Positions 26,703-34,945 of a stretch of DNA of 64,000 bases are shown piece by piece (position 1 is the first letter of the stretch; each line of letters starts with the position of its first letter). The notes under the pieces are model-generated. The model saw only the letters and a program-made list of their open reading frames with translations, was not told the origin of the DNA and made no database searches. The stretch covers positions 552,591 through 616,590 of the forward strand of contig NZ_QJKD01000002.1 of assembly GCF_003201875.1 (NCBI RefSeq). Direction: 5' to 3'. The DNA is from Hungatella effluvii. Lineage in GTDB: Bacteria > Bacillota > Clostridia > Lachnospirales > Lachnospiraceae. The position numbers and the translations under genes were made by a program.

Positions 26703-27881
26703 CTAATCGGGAATATGCTGTTCCTCCGGCAAAGGGGCGTGGGGCACGAAGTTGTTCGGAATATCCGGGTCCTTCATGTCGTAAATGCGGTCGTACTCTT
26801 TGGTTTCCTGATTCTTGAGCGTCTCTGAGCGGTTCATGGACAGGAACTTTGTGAGTTCGTAGCAGTCCACCCAGATCTCGTTGTTTCCTTCTTTCTGAGA
26901 CTCATCAAAAATAAGCTGGAGGCCGAAATGCAGGTGCGCCTCATCGATATTATTGGTGTTCTCTGTCCGGCTGTAACCGGTCCTTCCCAGATAGCCGATG
27001 ACATCGCCGGCTGTGATGATGCTTCCCTGCTTGAGGGATTTATGGTAGGGATAATTTTTCCGTAAGTGCGCGTAATAGTAGTACCGCTTTCCGTCAAAGC
27101 TGCGGATACCGAGTCTCCAGCCGCCGTACTGGTTCCAGCCGATGGCCTCCACATATCCCGATTCCACTGCGATCACGGGAGTGCCGACCTGCCCCATCAT
27201 ATCGTGGCCCAAATGCTGGCGTTTGTAGCCGTAGGAACGGGAGACGCCGAAGTCGTCGTAATCCTGATAGGGAAATCCTTTGGCGATGGGAGAAAACGCT
27301 TTTAAACCATATTTTGTGACCCACACGCGGTCCGGGTCCGTGGTCCCGTCGGAGTTGACCGCCGGAGTGGCGAATAAAGGCGCATTTTCCGCGGCGATCT
27401 GAATGTCGTACTGACCGACGAGACCGTCTAAAACGGCACCGTAGGCCTGGCGGTAGTAGGTGTAATACTTCATGTTTGCCGTCAGCTCCTCCAGAGTTTT
27501 TCCGGATAAAAGCTGTTCTGCCAGCGCATCTAAGTCCTTGGTGGAGTATTTGGAAAAATCTCCGCCGTACCGTGTCCCTAAATAGGAGAGCAGATCCACC
27601 CAGTTTAGATGGGGGCTGGACTGGCAGGTGTTGACATCGTACCGGAACGCCTCCTGCATGGCCTTGGCCGTTACCTTAAAGTCTACCCATTTGATATACT
27701 TCTTCGCCTCGGAGGAGGTGGCTTTTCCGTCCTGGTTCGACGCCGGAAAAGAGAATTTTCCGCCTGGGGTGATCAGAAAAAGGGATACCAAAAGGAGCGT
27801 CAGTACGATGACCTCTATGTAAATAATAATGTGGTGCAGAGTCTCAGGCGATTCTGCGATTCGTTCTTTCCATGATTTCAT
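26703..27881 (-). CDS. Membrane-anchored M23 peptidase (LytM/peptidoglycan endopeptidase)
   Basis: 392 residues from an ATG with GGAGGAG upstream. One N-terminal helix (about residues 17-38) anchors the protein. After a helical region comes the zinc peptidase domain (about 215-340): HLGHDMMGQVGTPV contains the first His and Asp ligands, YYYYAHLRKN the catalytic His, and AHLHFGLQL the last ligands. Such enzymes cut peptide cross-bridges in peptidoglycan or form sporulation complexes of the SpoIIQ kind. It has an extra C-terminal tail of about 50 residues. The MBL hydrolase gene lies 53 bp upstream. Confidence 0.88.
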   Translation of the reverse strand: MKSWKERIAESPETLHHIIIYIEVIVLTLLLVSLFLITPGGKFSFPASNQDGKATSSEAKKYIKWVDFKVTAKAMQEAFRYDVNTCQSSPHLNWVDLLSYLGTRYGGDFSKYSTKDLDALAEQLLSGKTLEELTANMKYYTYYRQAYGAVLDGLVGQYDIQIAAENAPLFATPAVNSDGTTDPDRVWVTKYGLKAFSPIAKGFPYQDYDDFGVSRSYGYKRQHLGHDMMGQVGTPVIAVESGYVEAIGWNQYGGWRLGIRSFDGKRYYYYAHLRKNYPYHKSLKQGSIITAGDVIGYLGRTGYSRTENTNNIDEAHLHFGLQLIFDESQKEGNNEIWVDCYELTKFLSMNRSETLKNQETKEYDRIYDMKDPDIPNNFVPHAPLPEEQHIPD

Positions 27882-27934
27882 AAGAAAATCTCCTCCATCT
27901 CATTCTATGCGGAAAATGGAGAGAATATGAAATT

Positions 27935-28741
27935 TTATGAAAGAGGGATGATCTCCCCGTCACGCGGAACGAAAATCCCGCCATGGAACAGCTCTGCCGC
28001 TTCTGCCGTATACCGTTCCCTGCGATGTTCCAGATCCGTGTCCTCGGTGTGCCACAGCACGATATTTTCCGCGTTCCTGTCTCTGGCTGTTCCGGCCGCG
28101 TCTCTGGCGGTGCTGTGGTGCTTTTCGTATGGTTTAAAACGGTCCCTGTCTTCATACAGGCAGAAGGCCTCATGAAGCAGCCAGGCGCTGTTTTCCACAT
28201 AGGGGGCGCAGAGAGGATTCAATGGCTCATCCCCGCAGCAGGTGAGCTTCCTCCCGTCTGTGAGTGTGGCATTAAAGCCGAACTGTTTTGCCTTGGTGGA
28301 GTGGATGTCGAAGAAAGTGACATCCATGCCCAGTATCTGCCGCTGTTCTCCGTCAGAGACAGGAATCAGCACGATGCGGTCCCCGATGAGGCGGCACAGC
28401 TTCTCCTGAAGCGTCAGACGGCACAGGGTCTCGATGGCCGGCAGTAAGTCCTTGTGGCTGTATAAATGCAGCTGCCCCTCATAGGAGCCGTTTAAAATCT
28501 TTGTGCCGATGAAACGTACCATCCAGACGATTCCCAGTATATGGTCTGTGTGGCTGTGTGTGACGAAGATATGGTGGATGTGGGTCATGTCCACATTCAT
28601 GTCCTGGAGAACTCTCAGAATGCCGTTGCCGCCGCCTGCGTCCGTCATGAAAAATTCCCCGTCCTTTTCTATGGCAAAGCACGTATTATAACACCGTGTC
28701 ACGGCGGCGTGACCGGTTCCGAATACATATAACTGTTCCAC
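27935..28741 (-). CDS. MBL-fold metal-dependent hydrolase
   Basis: 268 residues from a GTG at 28741, placed by AGGAGG six bases upstream. The metallo-beta-lactamase signature FVTHSHTDHILG is at about residues 59-70; further likely metal ligands are Asp in TCCGDEPLNP, His in WLLHEAFC and the late His in VLWHTEDTD. The shape recalls RNase Z-like and phosphodiesterase MBL proteins, but the tRNase motifs are not clear enough to name it. It is the first gene of the minus-strand trio and divergent from fbp. Confidence 0.85.
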   Translation of the reverse strand: MEQLYVFGTGHAAVTRCYNTCFAIEKDGEFFMTDAGGGNGILRVLQDMNVDMTHIHHIFVTHSHTDHILGIVWMVRFIGTKILNGSYEGQLHLYSHKDLLPAIETLCRLTLQEKLCRLIGDRIVLIPVSDGEQRQILGMDVTFFDIHSTKAKQFGFNATLTDGRKLTCCGDEPLNPLCAPYVENSAWLLHEAFCLYEDRDRFKPYEKHHSTARDAAGTARDRNAENIVLWHTEDTDLEHRRERYTAEAAELFHGGIFVPRDGEIIPLS

Positions 28742-29024
28742 TTTCTGCCTCCTGATTACAGACAGCCGGATTTGGGCTGTTCTGCGTATTGAATGCCGTA
28801 TACGGCAAGATTCCTTGCTCCGGGGGTGTTACGCCCCTCTGTAAGTATGTTACTACAACTTAAAAAAACCTGCAAGTCCCATGGAGGCAGCATGGGGCTT
28901 TCAAAAGGCCAAATTTTATGTTACTATTACTTTATTAGAGATGCGGCTGCACGGTATGGAAATGGAAAGGAGGGACGGTCTGCGGTGATTCAGGCAGCGG
29001 CATGATGGGTGAGGAGAGAGGATT

Positions 29025-30962
29025 ATGAGAGACTTAGCTTACTTGAAGCTGATGTCGCGGGAGTATCCGACGATCAAGGCGGCCTCCAGCGAGATCATTA
29101 ACTTAACGGCGATTCAGGGGCTTCCAAAGGGAACCGAGTACTTTTTCAGTGACCTGCACGGAGAGTATGAGGCATTTATCCATCTGCTCCGCAGCGCTTC
29201 CGGTATTATCCGGGAGAAGATCACGGAGACATTCGGACATATTATTCCGGAAAAAGAAGAGGTGGAACTGGCTAACATGATCTGCTATCCCGAGCGGGTG
29301 GTGAGCCAGATGCAGCTGAAGGGACTGGCTACGGACGACTGGCAGAGAGTTGCCATTTACCGCCTGGTTCAGATCTGCAAGGTGGTTTCTTCCAAATACA
29401 CCCGTTCCAAGGTGAGAAAGAAAATGCCGCCGGAATTTGCCTATGTGATCGATGAACTTCTTCATGTGGATTATAATGACGACAATAAACGGGTATACTA
29501 CAGCGAGATTATCCGTTCAATCATCGACATCCGGGTCGGAGATAAATTTATTATCGCGCTGTGTGAACTGATTCAGAATCTGACGATCGACAGCCTGCAT
29601 ATTATCGGCGACATTTTTGACAGAGGCCCCAGGGCGGATATTATTATGAAAGAGCTGATGCAGTTCCATGATGTGGATATCCAGTGGGGAAACCATGATA
29701 TTTCCTGGATGGGAGCGGCAACCGGCAACCTGGCCTGCATCTGCAATGTGCTGCGCATTGCGATCAGCTACAACAGCTTCGATGTGCTGGAAGACGGCTA
29801 CGGAATCAATCTCCGTCCGCTTTCCATGTTCGCGGCCAGGGTTTACCACAATGACTTGTGCGAGCGCTTCGTTCCGCAGATTCTGGATGAGAATATCTAC
29901 GATGCGGTGGATCCGGGGCTGGCGGCCAAGATGCACAAGGCCATCGCCATCATTCAGTTCAAGGTGCAGGGCCAGATTATCGGGCGCCATCCGGAGTATG
30001 AGATGGATGACAGGAGACTTCTGGAGGCCGTCGATTTCGATCGGGGCGTGGTGGTAGTGGAGGGAAAGGAATATCCGATGCTGGATCTGTCATTTCCAAC
30101 GGTGGACCCTAAGGATCCGCTTCGATTAACGGCAGAGGAGGAAGACCTTCTTCATACGCTTCAGCTGTCATTTAAACACAATGAGCTTTTGCATAAGCAT
30201 ATCCGTTTCCTTTATTCTCATGGAAGTCTTTACAAATGCTATAATTCCAATCTGCTTTACCATGGCTGTATCCCGATGAAGGAGGATGGAAGCTTCGACG
30301 AGATCGTGGTGGACGGCATTTCCTATTCGGGGCAGGCGCTGATGGACTACGTGGACCGGAAGGTGCAGAACGCGTATTTCATGGCGGAGGAATCGCCGGA
30401 AAAGGAAGATGCCATGGACTTCATGTGGTATCTGTGGTGCGGGGCCAAGTCACCGGTTTACGGTAAAGGCAAGATGACGACCTTCGAGCACTATTTTATC
30501 GAGGACCCGGCCACTCATAAAGAACCGATGAATCCATATTACCGGCTCAGCGTCAAGGAAGAGACGTGTGACCGGATCCTGGAGGAGTTTGGGCTTCCAA
30601 AGTCGGGTTCCCATATTATCAACGGCCATGTGCCCGTTAAAATCAAGGAGGGAGAGTCTCCTGTAAAGGCGGGAGGGAAGCTTTTCATCATTGACGGAGG
30701 CCTGTCGAAGGCGTACCAGTCCAGGACCGGAATCGCCGGGTATACCCTGATTTATAATTCCAACCACCTGGCCCTGGCCGAGCATAAGCCCTTTGATCCG
30801 GAGAAAGAGAGCACGCCCCGGGTATCCATTGTGGAGAATATGCATAAGCGGGTCATGGTGGCGGACACGGATAAGGGTGTGGAGCTGGCGGGGCGCATTG
30901 CGGATCTGAAGGAACTGGTAGGCGCTTACAGAGAAGGCATATTAAAGGAAAAAGTAGAATAA
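29025..30962 (+). CDS. fbp: Class III fructose-1,6-bisphosphatase
   Basis: 645 residues, as for Firmicute class III FBPase. It carries calcineurin-like metallophosphatase motifs: FFSDLHGEYEAF (metal-binding Asp and His), GDIFDRGPRAD, and WGNHDISWMGAATGN; later NGHVPVKIKEGESP completes the site. It hydrolyses fructose-1,6-bisphosphate to fructose-6-phosphate for gluconeogenesis. The start is ATG 29025 after GAGGAGAGAGG. It is divergent from the MBL gene and has no obvious partner; a separate promoter drives the DUF1700 gene downstream. Confidence 0.96.
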   Translation: MRDLAYLKLMSREYPTIKAASSEIINLTAIQGLPKGTEYFFSDLHGEYEAFIHLLRSASGIIREKITETFGHIIPEKEEVELANMICYPERVVSQMQLKGLATDDWQRVAIYRLVQICKVVSSKYTRSKVRKKMPPEFAYVIDELLHVDYNDDNKRVYYSEIIRSIIDIRVGDKFIIALCELIQNLTIDSLHIIGDIFDRGPRADIIMKELMQFHDVDIQWGNHDISWMGAATGNLACICNVLRIAISYNSFDVLEDGYGINLRPLSMFAARVYHNDLCERFVPQILDENIYDAVDPGLAAKMHKAIAIIQFKVQGQIIGRHPEYEMDDRRLLEAVDFDRGVVVVEGKEYPMLDLSFPTVDPKDPLRLTAEEEDLLHTLQLSFKHNELLHKHIRFLYSHGSLYKCYNSNLLYHGCIPMKEDGSFDEIVVDGISYSGQALMDYVDRKVQNAYFMAEESPEKEDAMDFMWYLWCGAKSPVYGKGKMTTFEHYFIEDPATHKEPMNPYYRLSVKEETCDRILEEFGLPKSGSHIINGHVPVKIKEGESPVKAGGKLFIIDGGLSKAYQSRTGIAGYTLIYNSNHLALAEHKPFDPEKESTPRVSIVENMHKRVMVADTDKGVELAGRIADLKELVGAYREGILKEKVE

Positions 30963-30998
30963 TTATGAAATTTTAATAATTAATTTACAGAAGATTCC

Positions 30999-31027
30999 TT
31001 TACGTGGCCTGGGGGAAATGGTATACT
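30999..31027 (+). promoter_or_regulatory. Promoter of DUF1700 gene
   Basis: TTTACG at 30999-31004 and TATACT at 31022-31027, 17-bp spacing, 36 bp before the start. Confidence 0.6.
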
Positions 31028-31062
31028 AGGAAAGGTCAGTTATTTTACTGAAGGAGGCTTCA

Positions 31063-31536
31063 ATGAGCAGACAGGAGTTTTTACAGCGTTTGCGGGACAC
31101 GCTGACCGGCGAAGTGCCTGGAAATGTGATTGAGGAAAATATAAGATACTACGACGATTATATCAGAACGGAGACGGCGGGCGGCCAGACGGAAGACGAA
31201 GTGACCGGCGCGATCGGAGATCCGAGGCTGATCGCTAAGACGATCATGGAGGCCACGGAGAATGCCAGAGAGGGCGGAAGCTACCAGTCTGCGTATGATA
31301 CGTACCGGAACGAGGGCCAGACGGTATATGAGGAAGAGGCCGGACCGGGCCGCCATTTCCACTTTGTTGATTTGAACAAGTGGTATTGGAAGCTTCTGGC
31401 TGTGGTGGTGACAGTGCTGTTCTTCTTCATAGTCGCAAGTATTGTGACCGGTTTATTCAGTCTTCTGATACCTCTCATGGGACCGCTTCTTCTGATTCTT
31501 CTGGTGGTCTGGCTAATCCGGGGCCCCAGGCGGTAA
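31063..31536 (+). CDS. DUF1700 membrane protein
   Basis: 157 residues. The N-terminal half matches the DUF1700/HAAS pattern: SRQEFLQRLRDTL, an acidic stretch YYDDYIRTE, then EVTGAIGDPRLIAKTIM. The C-terminal half has two hydrophobic helices (about residues 112-132 and 136-152). DUF1700 proteins are usually encoded next to a PadR regulator that senses envelope state; no padR is adjacent here. AAGGAGG precedes the start. A strong terminator follows. Confidence 0.8.
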   Translation: MSRQEFLQRLRDTLTGEVPGNVIEENIRYYDDYIRTETAGGQTEDEVTGAIGDPRLIAKTIMEATENAREGGSYQSAYDTYRNEGQTVYEEEAGPGRHFHFVDLNKWYWKLLAVVVTVLFFFIVASIVTGLFSLLIPLMGPLLLILLVVWLIRGPRR

Positions 31537-31579
31537 AAAGAAAATTATTAAAAACAGATTATAAATATTACAAAAGTGT

Positions 31580-31621
31580 AACGGCAGTTATACCGGTGTT
31601 TTCGGTATAACTGCCGTTTTT
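31580..31621 (+). terminator. Rho-independent terminator after DUF1700 gene
   Basis: AACGGCAGTTATACCG pairs perfectly with CGGTATAACTGCCGTT around GTGTTTT, then a T-tract. Confidence 0.92.
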
Positions 31622-31634
31622 GCCTGATTTTTGC

Positions 31635-31663
31635 TTGACATATGACGTTGAGTAGAGTATACT
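31635..31663 (+). promoter_or_regulatory. Promoter of first NlpC/P60 gene
   Basis: TTGACA at 31635-31640 and TATACT at 31658-31663 with 17-bp spacing, a near-consensus sigma-A promoter. Confidence 0.8.
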
Positions 31664-31744
31664 GATTTTTGTAACATTTGCGTAACATATTACATAATGA
31701 TAAACAAACGAAATAAAAACGTAAGAATCAGGAGTTGGAAAAAC

Positions 31745-32440
31745 ATGGGGAACAAAACTTGGAAAGTGCTGGGGGTCATCGGCCTCTATGCGGTTCTGGC
31801 CTGGAATTCACCGGTTACCGCAAAAGCGGCAGAGATCGAAGTGGAAACAAGTACAACACTGTATGCGAAGATAGATGCGCCGGACGTCGTGGTACGGAAG
31901 GCAAAGAACGCGGGCGGAGAGGCAGTTACAAAAGTCTTACGGGGGCAGACTTATGAAGTTGCCGCACCGGCAGAAGGCGGCTGGGTAAAGATCAGCACCG
32001 CGGAAGGCGAGGGGTACATACCGAGCAATCGGGCGACCCTGATCGAGAAGACAAAGGAAAAAGTGGATGAAAGCGTGAAGCTGCGTCAGGACGTGGTGAA
32101 TTATGCGCTTCAGTTTGTTGGGAACCGTTACGTATACGGCGGGACGGACCCGAATACCGGAGCCGACTGTTCCGGATTCACAAGATATATCATGCAGCAC
32201 GCGGCAGGCGTTTCCTTGAGCCACAGCTCCAGAGCACAGTCGGGAGAGGGACGCAGCGTCAGCTACAGCGACATTAAACCGGGCGATTTAATTTTCTACG
32301 GCGGCAAGGGCTATATCAATCATGTGGCCATGTATATCGGCAACGGACAGATTGTACATGCCTCTACGGAACGGACGGGAATCAAGATATCCAACGCGAC
32401 GTACCGGACGCCTGTCAAGGTAGTCAGAGTGCTGAACTGA
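31745..32440 (+). CDS. Secreted SH3b-NlpC/P60 peptidoglycan hydrolase
   Basis: 231 residues from ATG 31745, ten bases after GGAG; the frame extends upstream without a good site. A signal peptide ends near AKAAEI (about residues 1-31). An SH3-like domain follows (about 40-100), then NlpC/P60 (about 115-231): catalytic Cys in TGADCSGFTRYIM, His in INHVAMYIGNGQIVHAS. It should cleave stem peptides (gamma-D-Glu to diamino acid) in the cell wall. A close paralogue follows 136 bp downstream, each with its own promoter. Confidence 0.93.
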   Translation: MGNKTWKVLGVIGLYAVLAWNSPVTAKAAEIEVETSTTLYAKIDAPDVVVRKAKNAGGEAVTKVLRGQTYEVAAPAEGGWVKISTAEGEGYIPSNRATLIEKTKEKVDESVKLRQDVVNYALQFVGNRYVYGGTDPNTGADCSGFTRYIMQHAAGVSLSHSSRAQSGEGRSVSYSDIKPGDLIFYGGKGYINHVAMYIGNGQIVHASTERTGIKISNATYRTPVKVVRVLN

Positions 32441-32479
32441 TATGGAAAATAATGGAATGTTATCCGAATGAAATAATAC

Positions 32480-32508
32480 TTGACTGAAAAGCAAGATAAA
32501 TGTATAAT
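32480..32508 (+). promoter_or_regulatory. Promoter of second NlpC/P60 gene
   Basis: TTGACT at 32480-32485 and TATAAT at 32503-32508 with 17-bp spacing. Confidence 0.75.
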
Positions 32509-32576
32509 AAACGTAATGATTTTAACAATTACGTAATAATTAGAACGAAAAAGTAAAAAACAGGAGCAATGTCCCA

Positions 32577-33302
32577 ATGATAAAGAATACATGGAAAACA
32601 TTAAGCCTTTTGGCTTTCTGTGGAGCAATTGTACTTGCAAATCCGGCAGATGCCAAAGCGGATGAAGTTTCCGGACCAGGACTTAGTTCAGGTAATTATA
32701 TCGCAACAGTTGAAGCAGAGACCGTGAATATCAGCACGGATGAGAGCGGCCAGGAAGTATTGATGGCAGCTTCCAGGGGATCATCATTCCAGGTCGTGGA
32801 AGACATGGGTGACGGATTTGTGAAAGTGAAGGTTAAGGATACATACGGTTATCTTCCGGTCGACGGGAATGCAACAGTTACCCAGACCGACGAGGCGACG
32901 ATCGCCGCACTGGAAGCAGCATACGATGCTCCTGCGGAGTTCAGACAGAGTGTTGTCAATTACGCACTGCAGTTTGTGGGCGGACGTTACGCTTATGGCG
33001 GCAGTGATCCTCATACCGGAGTGGATTGTTCCGGATTTACGAGATACATCATGCAGCATGCGGCAGGTATTTCTTTAAACCGTTCTTCAGGCGGACAGGC
33101 TTCCCAGGGAGTAGCTGTGAGTTCTGACCAGATGAAGCCTGGGGATCTGATTTTTTACGGGAACGGAAGATCGATCAATCACGTAGCCATGTATATCGGC
33201 AATGGACAGATCGTACACTCCTCCACCTATAAAACGGGAATCAAGATTTCTCAGTGGAATTACCGGACTCCCGTCAAGATTGTCAATGTAATTGGCGAAT
33301 AA
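32577..33302 (+). CDS. Secreted SH3b-NlpC/P60 hydrolase, paralogue
   Basis: 241 residues: signal peptide ending near ADAKADEV (about residues 1-29), an SH3-like domain with NISTDESGQEVL, then NlpC/P60 with catalytic Cys in TGVDCSGFTRYIM and His in INHVAMYIGNGQIVHSS. The catalytic half is nearly identical to the upstream gene, while the SH3 half is much more diverged; this fits a tandem duplication with changed wall-targeting. The same reaction is expected. A terminator follows 38 bp after the stop. Confidence 0.93.
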   Translation: MIKNTWKTLSLLAFCGAIVLANPADAKADEVSGPGLSSGNYIATVEAETVNISTDESGQEVLMAASRGSSFQVVEDMGDGFVKVKVKDTYGYLPVDGNATVTQTDEATIAALEAAYDAPAEFRQSVVNYALQFVGGRYAYGGSDPHTGVDCSGFTRYIMQHAAGISLNRSSGGQASQGVAVSSDQMKPGDLIFYGNGRSINHVAMYIGNGQIVHSSTYKTGIKISQWNYRTPVKIVNVIGE

Positions 33303-33340
33303 TGGACAAGCGGATAACTGGATTTTCGATAAGGGATATA

Positions 33341-33372
33341 AGACTCCCGGCACTGGCTGCCGGGAGTCTTTT
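33341..33372 (+). terminator. Rho-independent terminator after NlpC pair
   Basis: AAGACTCCCGGCA pairs with TGCCGGGAGTCTT around CTGGC, then TT. Confidence 0.85.
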
Positions 33373-33407
33373 GCATCCGCCGGGTTTAAAAATATGGTCA
33401 AAAAAAG

Positions 33408-33442
33408 GAAGAGCCCGGATAGGGGAGCTATCCGGGCTCTTC
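33408..33442 (-). terminator. Perfect 15-bp hairpin with minus-strand T-tract
   Basis: 33408-33422 and 33428-33442 are perfect inverted copies with a 5-base loop. The T-tract (six T) is on the minus strand only. No minus-strand gene upstream is convincing, so its purpose is unclear. The rest of 33303-33611 holds a TATAAT at 33547-33552 and no gene. Confidence 0.55.
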
Positions 33443-33611
33443 TGAGGGGAGTATAAATAATTAATAAGGATGAGGAAATCTAATTCCTCACTTTAATTAT
33501 AATATAGGCAGATGAAAAAAGCAAAGTTATTTTTCATAATTTTTCGTATAATATTTGAGGAATCAGCCATACTAACCGTGTAACAAAAAATCCGACAGGA
33601 GGTATCATAAG

Positions 33612-33827
33612 ATGTCTAATAACAACTACAATGATAACTACAACGATTGCAGCAATTCTTCCAAGAACAGCAATCAGAACAACAGCAAGAACAGCAGCAA
33701 GAATAACAGCCAGAACAACAGCCAGAACAGCAACCAGAACAGCAGCCGCAACAACAGCCAGAACAACAGCCAGAACAGCAGCCGCAACAACAACCAGAAT
33801 AACAGCCAGAATAAGTCTGACTATTAA
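33612..33827 (+). CDS. Asn/Ser/Gln-rich low-complexity micro-protein
   Basis: 71 residues after an excellent AGGAGGT site eight bases upstream, with TATAAT at 33547-33552 as a possible -10. The sequence starts MSNNNYNDNYNDC and continues as irregular NNSQN, NSSKN and NSSRN units to NKSDY; more than half the residues are Asn or Ser, with Gln, Lys and Arg. Hydrophobic residues are almost absent, so it should be disordered. I know no function. Its own terminator follows. Similar small Asn-rich proteins occur in Lachnospiraceae; a spore or envelope role is a guess. Confidence 0.7.
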   Translation: MSNNNYNDNYNDCSNSSKNSNQNNSKNSSKNNSQNNSQNSNQNSSRNNSQNNSQNSSRNNNQNNSQNKSDY

Positions 33828-33880
33828 TCTGTCTGGTGGTACGAAAATAAGGACTTGCCAATAAGTTCATGATTTCGTCG

Positions 33881-33927
33881 AAAAGCACAGGGAAACGATG
33901 CGAAAGCATATCTCCCTGTGCTTTTTG
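33881..33927 (+). terminator. Rho-independent terminator after Asn-rich gene
   Basis: AAAAGCACAGGGA pairs with TCCCTGTGCTTTT around an 18-base loop, followed by T. Confidence 0.85.
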
Positions 33928-34019
33928 ATTGTAAGGACGCCTTTCCTGCGGCCATGATCAGAAAGATAAACTTTTCACGGGTCGTGAATATAATGGTAAT
34001 AGAAAGGACAGGTGATTGT

Positions 34020-34328
34020 ATGTTCAAGACAATACCGATTGGTGAAGTCGATTATTATATAGAAAATGAGTACGATATGATGCTGATTGATCTGCGAAAT
34101 GCCGCATCGTATCAGAGAGCCCATTTAAATGGGGCTGTCAATATTCCGTATGAGGAAATGGAGCAGAGAGTCTCCGAACTTCCAAAGGATAAAATGCTGG
34201 TATTTTACTGTGCGAGAGGCGGACAAAGTATGATGGTATGCCGCTATCTGGCCCGTATGGGGTATTCTGTGCTGAATGTGGCCAATGGAATCGCCTATTA
34301 CCGCGGAAAATATCTGGTTCGAGGGTAA
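34020..34328 (+). CDS. Rhodanese-domain protein
   Basis: 102 residues from ATG 34020, with AGGTGA five bases upstream; the longer open frame from 33918 runs through the terminator. One rhodanese domain fills the protein: MLIDLRNAASYQRAHLNGAVNIPYEEM, then the active-site loop FYCARGGQSM with catalytic Cys, then a C-terminal helix. Single-domain rhodaneses transfer sulfane sulfur to thiols or carrier proteins. No sulfur gene adjoins it. Confidence 0.9.
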   Translation: MFKTIPIGEVDYYIENEYDMMLIDLRNAASYQRAHLNGAVNIPYEEMEQRVSELPKDKMLVFYCARGGQSMMVCRYLARMGYSVLNVANGIAYYRGKYLVRG

Positions 34329-34333
34329 ATTTA

Positions 34334-34363
34334 TTGACAGATACGCCCTGTAAGACTTAAAAT
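34334..34363 (+). promoter_or_regulatory. Promoter of the phosphodiesterase operon
   Basis: TTGACA at 34334-34339 and TAAAAT at 34358-34363 with 18-bp spacing. It can drive the five tightly packed genes up to 38797. Confidence 0.65.
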
Positions 34364-34395
34364 ATACCTATTAATGCAAGAAGGAGAATTTACTT

Positions 34396-34944
34396 ATGAA
34401 ATATATGATTGCGTCCGATATCCACGGTTCCGCGTTCTATTGCAGAAAGCTGCTGGAAACGTTTGAGGCATCCGGAGCGAATCGCCTTGTTTTACTGGGA
34501 GATATTCTTTATCACGGACCGAGAAATGATCTGCCGAAGGAATATGCTCCCAAAGAGGTGCTGGCCATGTTAAACGGCTGTAAAGACAGAATCTACTGTG
34601 TCAGGGGAAACTGTGACACGGAGGTGGACCAGATGGTGTTGGAATTTCCTGTGATGGCGGACTATGCGCTACTGGCGATTGATGGAATCACCATCTATGC
34701 CACACATGGCCACGTTTATCATGAGAATCATCTTCCGCCCATGCAGAAGGGGGATGTGCTGCTTCATGGGCACACCCATGTGCTCCGGGCGGATCAGTGC
34801 GGGGATATTACAATCTTAAATCCCGGCTCCGTATCCATACCGAAGGAAGGCAATCCGCCGACATACGCGATTTTGGAGGATGGGGTCTTTCGGATCCTGG
34901 ATTTCGAGGGCTGCGTGATTAAAGAGAAGAACCTGGGAGAATAA
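34396..34944 (+). CDS. yfcE: YfcE-type metallophosphodiesterase
   Basis: 182 residues, full length. Calcineurin-like metal motifs are in order: SDIHGS, LGDILYHGPRND, RGNCDTEVD, ATHGHVYH and GHTH. The insert HGPRNDLPKEYAP is typical of the E. coli YfcE branch, which hydrolyses phosphodiesters in vitro. The physiological substrate is unknown. It begins the operon after AAGGAG and is followed 1 bp later by the methyltransferase. A second, shorter member of the same superfamily ends the operon. Confidence 0.9.
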   Translation: MKYMIASDIHGSAFYCRKLLETFEASGANRLVLLGDILYHGPRNDLPKEYAPKEVLAMLNGCKDRIYCVRGNCDTEVDQMVLEFPVMADYALLAIDGITIYATHGHVYHENHLPPMQKGDVLLHGHTHVLRADQCGDITILNPGSVSIPKEGNPPTYAILEDGVFRILDFEGCVIKEKNLGE

Positions 34945-34945
34945 A

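Noticed and set aside
33616..33909. Minus-strand Cys/Gly-rich frame resembling a metallothionein-like repeat
   Set aside because: It is the antisense of the Asn-codon repeats (AAC/CAG/AGC read as GTT/CTG/GCT in other frames), has no ribosome site, and runs through the terminator.
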